NCBI RefSeq assembly: GCF_000015445.1
Contig: NC_008783.1
Span: forward strand, 1,363,001-1,427,000
Origin: Bartonella bacilliformis KC583
GTDB lineage: Bacteria > Pseudomonadota > Alphaproteobacteria > Rhizobiales > Rhizobiaceae
Length of the DNA: 64,000 nt
Direction: 5' to 3'
Part shown: positions 30,752 to 39,693 of the stretch, one piece after another
How positions within the stretch are numbered: position 1 is the first letter of the stretch
How the letters are laid out: every line of letters begins with the position of its first letter
Made by a program: the position numbers and the translations under genes
Notes under the pieces: generated by a model
What the model was told of the DNA's origin: nothing
Databases searched by the model: none
Seen by the model: only the letters and a program-made list of their open reading frames with translations

Positions 30752-31483
30752 CTATCCGTGAAAATTGATCCTATGCAATGTATAACCATTTTTCCTCAAC
30801 CAAGTGCGATACATTTTATAACCAGAGCAAAGTCTTTCACAAAGGGTCCAAAATTTCTCCCCATGATTCATTTCGATAAGGTGAGCTACCTCATGTGCCA
30901 CAACATATTCAACAACTTCTTTTGGTGCCATAATAAGGCGCCATGAAAAAGAGAGACGCCCATCTGTTGAACAAGATCCCCAACGGCTTTTTATATCTTT
31001 ATAATGGATTGATTTGACCTTGCGCCCCACCTTATATGCATAATGAGCTACCAACGGCGTTATTGTGATCTCAGCCTGTTTTTTCAAAAAATCCGCAACA
31101 CGCCTTGGTAAATATTCTAATTGACTATAGATGATGATTTGCGGTTTTTGTTCTCCATTACCTGAAACAACTTCAACGACCCCACGCCCTTCTTTACGTG
31201 TTACGATGTGTGAAACGCCTAATAAGGGAATCGTTGCACCTTCTTTAATATGCAAATTTTCGCAAGAAATGGACAAACGAGCAAGGCGTTCTTCAATCCA
31301 AAACTGATGCTTTTCAATAAAACGCTGCACCGCACAGGAACTTACCGCCGGCGGTATTGTCAGGCTAATCCTCTGCCCACTTGCATCAATACGCAATGTA
31401 AAACGGCGTGCTCTTCGGTGTTCTCGCACCCGTAAAGGGACAATGCGATCACAGAAAATAAAATTCCGTTCATAAACCGCCAT
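30752..31483 (-). CDS. YgjP-like (DUF45/WLM) metallopeptidase
   Basis: Predicted zinc metallopeptidase of 243 residues. The HExxH motif is HEVAH (197-201) with a third His at 207 (MNHGEKFW), preceded by the family signature KSRWGSCSTDGRLSFSWRLIMAP. The N-terminal half is a beta-rich region with basic stretches (LRVREHRRARRFTLRID). Family members have been linked to protein quality control but the substrate here is unknown. It lies 55 bp upstream of the alpha/beta hydrolase gene's stop on the same strand? No: the hydrolase gene lies upstream (31539-32318) and ends 55 bp before this start, so co-transcription is possible. Confidence 0.85.
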   Translation of the reverse strand: MAVYERNFIFCDRIVPLRVREHRRARRFTLRIDASGQRISLTIPPAVSSCAVQRFIEKHQFWIEERLARLSISCENLHIKEGATIPLLGVSHIVTRKEGRGVVEVVSGNGEQKPQIIIYSQLEYLPRRVADFLKKQAEITITPLVAHYAYKVGRKVKSIHYKDIKSRWGSCSTDGRLSFSWRLIMAPKEVVEYVVAHEVAHLIEMNHGEKFWTLCERLCSGYKMYRTWLRKNGYTLHRINFHG

Positions 31484-31538
31484 ACATTACGTCTTTAATA
31501 ACCAAATCAATGTTTTTGATAATAAATGAAACTCGCTT

Positions 31539-32318
31539 TTATTCTGCGTTAATCTGGTCAATCAATGACATCAATATTTTTTCAAAGCAATTCAAATCTT
31601 GCGGACGTGAAAACCGATGATCTGCATCACGAACAAGTGTCAATGTTACATTATTTAAAGGTAAATAATCAAGTAAACCTAGTGTATGTTGATAAGGAAC
31701 CTCTTCATCTTGCATCCCTTGCAAAATATGAATTGGACACCCAACATCAATACACCCTTTCATAACCCTGTTGTTTCGCCCATCCTCAATCAATGCTTTT
31801 GTAAACGGTGTTGGTTCCAAACCATAAGCTGAAGGCCATTCAAAATAACCTTTTTCTTCTAAAGCCTTCCATTCTTCTGTACCCAAAGCCGGTTCAATCA
31901 AATTTTGTGTAAAATCAGGAGCAGGTGCAATCAACACCATACCAGCTAGTGCCTTTTTTTTCTCTGCCAACATCATAGCGAGTTTTATGGCGATCCATCC
32001 TCCCATAGAGGAACCAATCAAAATTTGTGGTCCCTCACAATAAGCTTCAAACACAGCTAAACTCTCTTTCACCCAACGTGAAATGGTTCCTTGAAAAAAA
32101 TCCCCTTCAGATTCTCCATGGCCAGAATAATCAAAACGTAAACAAGATAAATCATTTTTTTGAGCAAAAGCATCAACAGTCATCGCTTTGCTCCCCAGCA
32201 TATCGGATCGATAACCAGATAACCAAACTACTCCTGGAGAACGATTACCTTTGCGATAACGTACAGCAAGAGCTGTATTATCAAACGAAAAAAATTGGCA
32301 AAGAGTATTTTGATCCAT
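31539..32318 (-). CDS. Alpha/beta hydrolase
   Basis: Serine hydrolase of 259 residues with the alpha/beta fold. Nucleophile elbow GSSMGGW (Ser at about 101), acid Asp in MQDEEVPYQ and His in DADHRFSRP complete the triad; an oxyanion-hole region WLSGYRSDMLGSK lies near residue 30. It resembles the ABHD10/short-chain esterase group found across alphaproteobacteria; the substrate is unknown. The ATG at 32318 (MDQNTLCQFF) follows AAGGAAAG and is preferred over an upstream ATG at 32384. The gene is divergent from infC. Confidence 0.83.
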   Translation of the reverse strand: MDQNTLCQFFSFDNTALAVRYRKGNRSPGVVWLSGYRSDMLGSKAMTVDAFAQKNDLSCLRFDYSGHGESEGDFFQGTISRWVKESLAVFEAYCEGPQILIGSSMGGWIAIKLAMMLAEKKKALAGMVLIAPAPDFTQNLIEPALGTEEWKALEEKGYFEWPSAYGLEPTPFTKALIEDGRNNRVMKGCIDVGCPIHILQGMQDEEVPYQHTLGLLDYLPLNNVTLTLVRDADHRFSRPQDLNCFEKILMSLIDQINAE

Positions 32319-32476
32319 TATTGTCTTTCCTTGAATAAGATACCTTGTTAATAAAAAACTACTATCTTTGAAAAAATAAATCAAAAGCGTTTATCAAAAG
32401 CCTGAAAAAAGCATCAATTCTAGTTGTTTTTTCAGACATAATTGTATATTAAAATCTTCAATAATTAATCAAAATT

Positions 32477-32482
32477 AAGGAG
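32477..32482 (+). promoter_or_regulatory. Ribosome-binding site that fixes the AUU start of infC
   Basis: AAGGAG lies 8 bases before ATT at 32491 but 26 bases before the first ATG at 32509. The spacing selects the ATT codon as the start. Confidence 0.8.
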
Positions 32483-32490
32483 CATAAATC

Positions 32491-33030
32491 ATTCGCCGGC
32501 CGTTTAAAATGACGCCTAATCAAAAAGATGGGCCACGTTCAAATCAAGAAATTCGAGTTCCTTGCATTCAACTTATTAATGATGAGGGACAAAATCAAGG
32601 AATAGTTTCGACACAAGAAGCGCTCGCTATGGCTGCAAATATTGGACTTGATCTCGTTGAGATCGTGCCAAATGCAGAACCGCCTGTGTGTAAGATTGTT
32701 GATCTAGGTAAGCTGAAATATCAGAATCAAAAAAAAGCAGCTGAAACGCGTAAAAAGCAAAAAATCATCGAGATCAAAGAAATCAAACTGCGACCGAATG
32801 TTGACGTCCATGATTATGGAGTTAAGCTTAAAGCTATCCATCGTTTTATTGAGCATGGCAATAAAGTAAAAATTACTTTGCGTTTCCGTGGTCGTGAAAT
32901 GGCGCACCAAGATCTTGGAGTAAAGCTTCTTGAACGAATGAAAGAAGACGTAAGCGAAATTGCTAAAATCGAATCTGAGCCAAAACTTGAAAATCGTCAA
33001 ATGATGATGGTGATCGCACCTAAATCATAA
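32491..33030 (+). CDS. infC: Translation initiation factor IF-3 with an AUU start codon
   Basis: IF-3 of 179 residues when read from ATT at 32491 (Ile-Arg-Arg-Pro-Phe-Lys, then MTPNQKDG). IF-3 binds the 30S subunit and checks start-codon choice. N-domain (about 20-90: [31 protein letters not shown]) and C-domain (about 95-175: [36 protein letters not shown]). The non-standard start is supported by a perfect AAGGAG eight bases before and by the IRRPFK leader seen in other alphaproteobacterial IF-3. AUU start codons in infC are known to give autoregulation, since IF-3 discriminates against them. It lies apart from rpmI-rplT (5 kb). An annotation starting at 32509 would lose six residues. Confidence 0.93.
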   Translation: MRRPFKMTPNQKDGPRSNQEIRVPCIQLINDEGQNQGIVSTQEALAMAANIGLDLVEIVPNAEPPVCKIVDLGKLKYQNQKKAAETRKKQKIIEIKEIKLRPNVDVHDYGVKLKAIHRFIEHGNKVKITLRFRGREMAHQDLGVKLLERMKEDVSEIAKIESEPKLENRQMMMVIAPKS

Positions 33031-33248
33031 TTCAAAAGGCGCATTTATAAACTTCATTCAGCACGCAAACGCATGGTCTTAAAAATATAATATGCTATTT
33101 AAAGTGTTTGAGTAATTTTTGAGAATTAATTAATCGATGCATAAAATCTCTTTATACAAAGCGCTCTTTGTTTGCCAGAAAAGTTAAATCTTTTCCATAG
33201 AGGATATCTAATCTTGTCTAGAATAATGATAGAGGATACAAGTGTTTT

Positions 33249-35015
33249 ATGGTAAAAAAACAAACATCCTCTTTCGATAAGCATCTTATTACCCGCCTTT
33301 TGCGAGAAAATTTTCAAAAACATGTGCACTGGTACAGTGCCGCGATTGTTTCAATGATTATCATTTCCTTAACCACTGCGACTAGTGCGTGGATCATGCG
33401 CGATGTTGTCAATCATATTATTGATGCAAAAAATTTTAATGTAATTATTTTCATTTCCGGTGCTATTGCTTTCATTTTTACTCTTAAAGGAATTGCAACC
33501 TTTGCTCAAACCTATTTTCTTAGCAAAGCAGGCAATAGTATTGTTGCTGAACAACAACGCAAAATTTACGCCAGACTTATGCAACAAGGAGTTTCCTTTT
33601 ACCATAATAATACCTCATCTGATCTTCTTATTCGTGTAACCCACAACGCGACAGAAGCCCGTATTGTTATTGACACAATTATCACAACTTTTGTGCGTGA
33701 CTTACTTTCTGTTATTGGGCTCCTGTTTGTTATGTTCATTCAAAATTTTACATTAATGACTATTAGTTTAACTGTTGGGCCATTAGCATTTTTAGGGGTT
33801 CGAATAGCCTTAAAGCGCGTGCGTAACCTTATGGAGAAAGAACTTCATTCGCTTGGTGAAATCATTAAAGTCATGCAAGAAACTGCTATCGGCATTCAAG
33901 TGATTAAAGCTTTTTCGCTAGAAGAATTGATGAAAAAACGCATGAATGAAGCCATTAGTGATGTCGAACAAAAAGCAAATAGTATCTCAACACTTGAAGC
34001 TGCAACAAGTCCTATTATGGAAACACTCGCTGGCATTGCAATCGCTGTTGTTATCTGTTTTTCTGGTTACCTTGCAAACCAACATGCAGGTGTTCAAGGT
34101 GAGCTAATGTCTTTTATTGTAGCTTTACTTCTAGCTTATGAACCTGCCAAAAGATTAGCAAATGTCCGCGTTAAAATTGAATCTGGTTTGGTGAGTATCC
34201 GTACAATGTTCGAAATACTCGACTACCCCTTAACTGTTATAGAACATAAGAAAGCTAAAAACCTTAATAAAACGCAACATTCTATTCGCTTCGAACATGT
34301 TTCTTTCGCCTATAAAGATGATCAGGAAGTGCTCAATGATATCAATCTGGAAATAGAAGCAGGAAAAATGACAGCCTTGGTAGGGCCATCTGGTTCAGGA
34401 AAATCAACCCTTATTAATCTCATTATGCGCCTTTATGACCCTACACAGGGACGTATATTCATCGGTAATCAAGATATCCGCTACATCACATTTCATTCCC
34501 TTCGTAATCTCATATCTTATGTAGGACAGGATACTTTCTTATTCCAAGGCACTATCAAATATAACATCGGACTTGGCAAAGAAGGAGCCAATAACGACGA
34601 TATTATAAAAGCAGCAAAAGCGGCCAATGCTCATGATTTTATTATGGATTTTCCGAATGGTTATGATACACAAATAGGTGACAATGGTAATAATCTTTCA
34701 GGTGGACAAAGACAACGCATCGCTATTGCCCGAGCAATGCTTCATGATGGCGAAATCTTGATTCTTGATGAAGCAACAAGCGCTTTGGATTCACATGCTG
34801 AAGCACAAATCAATGAAGCCCTTCATCGCCTTACCAAGGGACGCACGACAATTGTCATCGCCCATCGCCTTTCAACAATTGCCCATGCTCATAAAACTAT
34901 TGTGATACAAAATGGACAATTGGTTGAGCAAGGAACTCAGTCAGAATTACTGAAAAAGAAAAACAGTCTTTACAAAAAGCTGCACGATATTCAATTTAAA
35001 GAGCAAAAATTGTAA
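33249..35015 (+). CDS. MsbA-like ABC exporter (fused permease and ATPase)
   Basis: Type IV ABC exporter half-transporter of 588 residues, acting as a homodimer in the inner membrane. Six transmembrane helices (about 25-300), then an ATPase domain with Walker A GPSGSGKST (379-387), Q-loop VGQDTFLF, signature LSGGQRQR, Walker B ILILDEATSALD and the switch His in AHRLST. The closest well-known relative is MsbA, which flips lipid A-core; a lipid or lipid A role is plausible but not proven by sequence. It stands 218 bp after infC and converges with tamB. Confidence 0.85.
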   Translation: MVKKQTSSFDKHLITRLLRENFQKHVHWYSAAIVSMIIISLTTATSAWIMRDVVNHIIDAKNFNVIIFISGAIAFIFTLKGIATFAQTYFLSKAGNSIVAEQQRKIYARLMQQGVSFYHNNTSSDLLIRVTHNATEARIVIDTIITTFVRDLLSVIGLLFVMFIQNFTLMTISLTVGPLAFLGVRIALKRVRNLMEKELHSLGEIIKVMQETAIGIQVIKAFSLEELMKKRMNEAISDVEQKANSISTLEAATSPIMETLAGIAIAVVICFSGYLANQHAGVQGELMSFIVALLLAYEPAKRLANVRVKIESGLVSIRTMFEILDYPLTVIEHKKAKNLNKTQHSIRFEHVSFAYKDDQEVLNDINLEIEAGKMTALVGPSGSGKSTLINLIMRLYDPTQGRIFIGNQDIRYITFHSLRNLISYVGQDTFLFQGTIKYNIGLGKEGANNDDIIKAAKAANAHDFIMDFPNGYDTQIGDNGNNLSGGQRQRIAIARAMLHDGEILILDEATSALDSHAEAQINEALHRLTKGRTTIVIAHRLSTIAHAHKTIVIQNGQLVEQGTQSELLKKKNSLYKKLHDIQFKEQKL

Positions 35016-35040
35016 GTGATCCTCCTTTAAAATATAATCT

Positions 35041-38000
35041 TTAATAATCCTTCTCATAGAATAGACCAAAACTAGAGTTCTTTTCATTGCATATAGCAGT
35101 TTTCATTTTGAAACGGCGTGAAATATCTAAATTAATTGTTCCTTTTGTTGCCCCATCCGGTCCTGTTTCAAAACCTAGGTAAATATTATCATGGATATAG
35201 CGTCCAACACGTAAACCTGTATTCCCTTTTTCATCAACAACAATATCAAGATCATCAAGATTAATTTTATTACGTAAAGCGCTTAACAAAGATGCGTTAG
35301 TCGCGCCTGCAAGTTCAGCTACAGCAGTGGCAAGCTGAGCAATTTGAAAGGCCGATAATTCGCTAAGAGAACGGTTAAAAATTAAACGCGCCAAAACTTC
35401 ATCCTGCGGCAAAACAGGCTGTGAAGTAAATTTAATATCGAGATTATCAATAGTTCCGCTTACCGTTACCATGACATTAACATCAGCATTATCACTGTTG
35501 GTTACAAAATAAACAGTAGGGCTAAGATAACCATTAAAGTTTACTCGCCCTTGATCAAAACTGAGACGTCGTGAAAGAATATCAAAACGTCCACGTATCA
35601 TCTGTAACTCACCAACTGGATATACGTCATGCAATGGACCAGTTAAATTAATATATCCTCCCAACTCAGCATCTAAACCTCGACCACGTACAAAAAACTG
35701 ATTATTAGCCTTAATTTTCATATTCAAATGTATAAGAGAGAAATCTTGTTCAGAAGCATTGTGATTTTGGCTATCAATTTTAACATTAGCATATTCAAGC
35801 GTTTTTCGAATTGGTTTAGTTAAATTTTTCTGTTTAATATTGAAAAATATATTATTTCGAAAATGGTCAGGAATAAAAATTTCAGCCTTTTCAACGGTAA
35901 TATCACCACCAAGAACAAGATCATCATGTAAAACACGACCAGTTACTGTCATTTCACCTGTTAGGGTTGCCAGAATAGACCCATTATTATAATTAGCACG
36001 ATTGAGCTTAATCACTAAGTCTGTTTGCAAATCATTAGAAATACGACCTGTAGCAGAAATAGATCCCCCACTAGATGAAGTAGCATGGGCGCGCTCTAGA
36101 ATCATATGATCGCCATTTAATTTACCCTCAAGTGTTATATCGCGTAGTCCCAAATTTGTTTGTGAATCAGAAAAACTACCATGAGTTACAGAAAATTGAC
36201 CCACTAATTGTGGTTGCGACAAAACACCATTAATAGTCGTGTCAACTTCTGCTGTTCCTGTTATATGCGCCCCACGCTCAGCCAAAAATTGATCAATAAA
36301 AACGAGAGGCATTGTCCCTTTAATACTCAATCCTATTCCGGCATCATATAAAGAAACATACCCTTTTACAGCAAAATCCAACTCCTTAGATCCAGTCGCT
36401 ATCAGATGGTCAATATGAAGTATTGATTGTTCATAGGAACCACGAGCATCCATATTAACCGGTACACTCCTCTTATGTGCTGTAGAATAAAAAATTAAAT
36501 CATGGCCCAAAAATTCAAAATGAGCGGATGGATCTTTTAATGTTCCCCTAATATCGATTTTGCCTGTTACCACTCCTCCAAAGGTTTGATTATTCATCAA
36601 GCCATTGGCAAAATGTGCAGGTAAGTTTTTTAAATGAACATGTAAATCAAGCTTGTTGTTTTTTAAAGCTAATGTCCCTTGTGTCTGTGCTTGCAACCCC
36701 TCTCCTAACAAATCCGAGTCTACAGTAAGGATTCCATCAGTCATTTTTCCCGTAGCAGAAAGCACAAAAGGTGTTATTTTTTTCTCCCGGAGAGCAGCAA
36801 TCGTCAATCCCTGACCTTTGACATCATAGGTTACATCAGGCTTTTCAAAAGGACCGTTCATCAAAACTGTCCCTGTCAAAGTTCCATCAGCACCAAGATC
36901 AGGTCTCCACAAATTGGCTAAAGCAACAGGAATAGCATCCATTGTGAGCTGTAGGTTAAGAGTATCTTGCAAATTTCCTGCAAGCACAATCTTGCCTTCA
37001 TTGATAGCAAGTCCTAGCTTGCCTATCGTTACCTCGTCTTCATTAAAAATGATTGTAACCGGCTTGAGTAATGTTGCATGAAAATCGGATTGCTCCACAT
37101 TTACAGTTTCAAGCTGCACTTTTCGCTTCACACCCTCTGGCAACCCTTTTGTCACTATAGAACCAGAAAGCTTTGCATCTGCATCATCATGCAACATCGC
37201 CTGAACGTGAAAGGCTGTTTGCCCATGACTACCATTGGCATGAGCGTTTAAATGATTGACCATTATCAACGGTGTCTGAACTTGCTCTGCATTCACAAAG
37301 CCTTCAAACTGAATCGTGCCAAAAGGATCGAATATATTCGCTTGTATCTCTAACTTTTTGATTTCATTTTTCGCAAATATTAAATGATCAATATTGGCTT
37401 TTAGATTGACGCTTTGTTTACCATTTTGTTCATCAAAAACAACATCCCCTTTCACATCTCCGCTACCTTCTTGCAAGATCAGTGCAGAAATTATTGAAAT
37501 ATCATCAGCATCAATATGCAAAGTCCCCTTCATAAAGCCTTTAAGCGTTCGCGCAAGATTACCTGTTATACTTGCATAACCTCCTTTAATATCAATATCC
37601 TGAAATTTCCAAAGATGATCAGAATTGTTAAAAGCAACAGATAATTGCAATGGTTTCTCAGCAAAAGTTCCCTCTCCTTTTACAAGACCATTGAAGTAGG
37701 AAATGGCCGGCGATGTATTATCTATGAGTGCATTGATATTCAGGGTTGCATTTTGCAGTTTTTTGCCCACAAAAAGCGCTTCAGAAACATCAACATGCGT
37801 GCTAATCGTTATGAAATTATTGTGCCCTCTAGCAGCACCCTTTATTGTAGTTGCCCCCACCAATCTTGGATCTAAAATGGCAAGATCGGATATTTGAGCA
37901 GAAAAATCCATCTCAGCGTTTAAATTTGAAAAATGACCATTAGCTCTTACATTTGCGCGTTGATTTTCTAAATGTAAATGACGGATAATCACACCTTTCG

Positions 38001-39693
38001 TGTTCCGAATAACAGCAGCTGAAACAACAAGATTCCCCTGCATAAAACGATCAACCGCCTCTACTCCCATTTTCACTGTATCAGTAGTCCCTGATAGTTC
38101 AAGATTAAAAACACTCCCAGTTAAATTTATAGCTCCCCTCGCTTCAATATCTGCACTACCAGAAAATGGTTGCCCACTTAAAAAACCAAATGGTGCAAGT
38201 GTTTTTGCTTTTAAACCAAGATCACCTTTAAAAACGAAACGATCTATTTCTCCTTTTAGCCAAACGGAAAAATCTTGAGCTGTAATACTAAAATCACGAA
38301 CCAATACAGGCTTATCAGCAAAAATATCCGTATCCATCTTTACATAAATCGTTTGACTATCATCCGCAGACTCATCATTAGAATTTACAACACCTTGGAG
38401 AGTACCATTAATCTGAATACCGACATGACGAGAAGCTACATCATCAAGATTCTCGCTTACTCCTCCCATATCAAAGACTGCATCATTAATATGAACATTT
38501 CCACTACTTAAATGGTGAATATGAAGCTGGCCTTTCCAAGCTTGTTGCCCCTCACCACCATAATCAATGGTTAAAGCAAGATTATCTGCACGCGCTTTTC
38601 CCTTTAACATTGGTAAACGGACAGATTCACCGTGTTTACTCAAGTCTATTTGGCCATCAACAAAAAGACGTCGTAAAAATCCGTCAGCTGTTATTTCAGT
38701 GTTAGCAACAACGTTAATCACATCACCTTGAATCATCATATGATCAAGGCGCAGCGCACCTTCTTTTGTCATCACCGCTTCTGCTTTTAATGCAACATCA
38801 GATTCAAAAAAGCTGCGATATTGTGCAGGTGTTAAGAAACCAATTTTTCCTGCTAACTCAGTAAAAAGGCGGTGACCTTCTGAAACACTGGCAAGAACAA
38901 TATTACCATTCAAAATAGGTTGATGATCAGCTTCCAAACGAAGTGCAATATTCAAATCATCAAAAGTACCATTGCCTGTAACGACGAAATTGAGTGCAGG
39001 ACGCTTATCAACACGAAGAATATTGGCCAAAATACCATTTTTGGGCTCATCAGCAGTGATATTAATCTTAGCTGTACGGCTGCTATTCAATAACTTTGTT
39101 AGAATAGAAAAATGACCCGGCGCATCCAAACGATCAATTGTTATATCCGCGTTAAAATCACCATTGACCAAGCTTACATGTCCTTTTAACGACACATCAG
39201 AAGAAAGACCAAAAAAATCTTGTTCAAAATTTATATGTTCTGCAACAAACGTATTGATGGAAATATCTATAGGTAATTTAGGTATGGAAAATCGGCTAGA
39301 GTCGGAAGAAGAAATTGATGAAGAATCCTGCGGTTTGCGTAAAAACGTGATATATTCCGCTGAAAGCTGATCAATCTGAACATGCCCTTTGAGCAAAGCT
39401 AGACGATTCCAATCTATCTTAGCATTGACAATTTTAAGCCAAATACCTTTATGATCACTGACAGTAATGGCATCAACTGACGTCTTAGAAAACAGTATTC
39501 CTTGCACATTGTTCAAACGAACTTGGTGATTAGGCGTTGAAAGTTTACGTTCAATAAAAGAAATAAACCAAGAACGATTATCTGCTGCCGCTTCAAGAGA
39601 AGATGAACGATCTCTCTGTATAAACAGAAAAAAACTTATCACAAGAAGAAAAACAGCAAATAAAATTCCCCCTAAACATAATATTTTTTTCAT
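35041..39693 (-). CDS. tamB: Translocation and assembly module subunit TamB (DUF490/AsmA-like)
   Basis: Very large periplasm-spanning protein of 1550 residues. A single N-terminal transmembrane anchor (about 5-24, LCLGGILFAVFLLVISFFLF) is followed by a long repetitive beta-rich region that in the family forms a hydrophobic groove across the periplasm. The C-terminal DUF490 domain (about 1150-1550) carries GRFDILSRRLSFDQGRVNF, LPQDEVLARLIFN and ELSAFQIAQLATAVAELAG. With TamA it supports outer-membrane protein insertion and phospholipid transport. The ATG shares one base with the tamA stop (TAATG). Usual length for rhizobial TamB. Confidence 0.93.
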   Translation of the reverse strand: MKKILCLGGILFAVFLLVISFFLFIQRDRSSSLEAAADNRSWFISFIERKLSTPNHQVRLNNVQGILFSKTSVDAITVSDHKGIWLKIVNAKIDWNRLALLKGHVQIDQLSAEYITFLRKPQDSSSISSSDSSRFSIPKLPIDISINTFVAEHINFEQDFFGLSSDVSLKGHVSLVNGDFNADITIDRLDAPGHFSILTKLLNSSRTAKINITADEPKNGILANILRVDKRPALNFVVTGNGTFDDLNIALRLEADHQPILNGNIVLASVSEGHRLFTELAGKIGFLTPAQYRSFFESDVALKAEAVMTKEGALRLDHMMIQGDVINVVANTEITADGFLRRLFVDGQIDLSKHGESVRLPMLKGKARADNLALTIDYGGEGQQAWKGQLHIHHLSSGNVHINDAVFDMGGVSENLDDVASRHVGIQINGTLQGVVNSNDESADDSQTIYVKMDTDIFADKPVLVRDFSITAQDFSVWLKGEIDRFVFKGDLGLKAKTLAPFGFLSGQPFSGSADIEARGAINLTGSVFNLELSGTTDTVKMGVEAVDRFMQGNLVVSAAVIRNTKGVIIRHLHLENQRANVRANGHFSNLNAEMDFSAQISDLAILDPRLVGATTIKGAARGHNNFITISTHVDVSEALFVGKKLQNATLNINALIDNTSPAISYFNGLVKGEGTFAEKPLQLSVAFNNSDHLWKFQDIDIKGGYASITGNLARTLKGFMKGTLHIDADDISIISALILQEGSGDVKGDVVFDEQNGKQSVNLKANIDHLIFAKNEIKKLEIQANIFDPFGTIQFEGFVNAEQVQTPLIMVNHLNAHANGSHGQTAFHVQAMLHDDADAKLSGSIVTKGLPEGVKRKVQLETVNVEQSDFHATLLKPVTIIFNEDEVTIGKLGLAINEGKIVLAGNLQDTLNLQLTMDAIPVALANLWRPDLGADGTLTGTVLMNGPFEKPDVTYDVKGQGLTIAALREKKITPFVLSATGKMTDGILTVDSDLLGEGLQAQTQGTLALKNNKLDLHVHLKNLPAHFANGLMNNQTFGGVVTGKIDIRGTLKDPSAHFEFLGHDLIFYSTAHKRSVPVNMDARGSYEQSILHIDHLIATGSKELDFAVKGYVSLYDAGIGLSIKGTMPLVFIDQFLAERGAHITGTAEVDTTINGVLSQPQLVGQFSVTHGSFSDSQTNLGLRDITLEGKLNGDHMILERAHATSSSGGSISATGRISNDLQTDLVIKLNRANYNNGSILATLTGEMTVTGRVLHDDLVLGGDITVEKAEIFIPDHFRNNIFFNIKQKNLTKPIRKTLEYANVKIDSQNHNASEQDFSLIHLNMKIKANNQFFVRGRGLDAELGGYINLTGPLHDVYPVGELQMIRGRFDILSRRLSFDQGRVNFNGYLSPTVYFVTNSDNADVNVMVTVSGTIDNLDIKFTSQPVLPQDEVLARLIFNRSLSELSAFQIAQLATAVAELAGATNASLLSALRNKINLDDLDIVVDEKGNTGLRVGRYIHDNIYLGFETGPDGATKGTINLDISRRFKMKTAICNEKNSSFGLFYEKDY

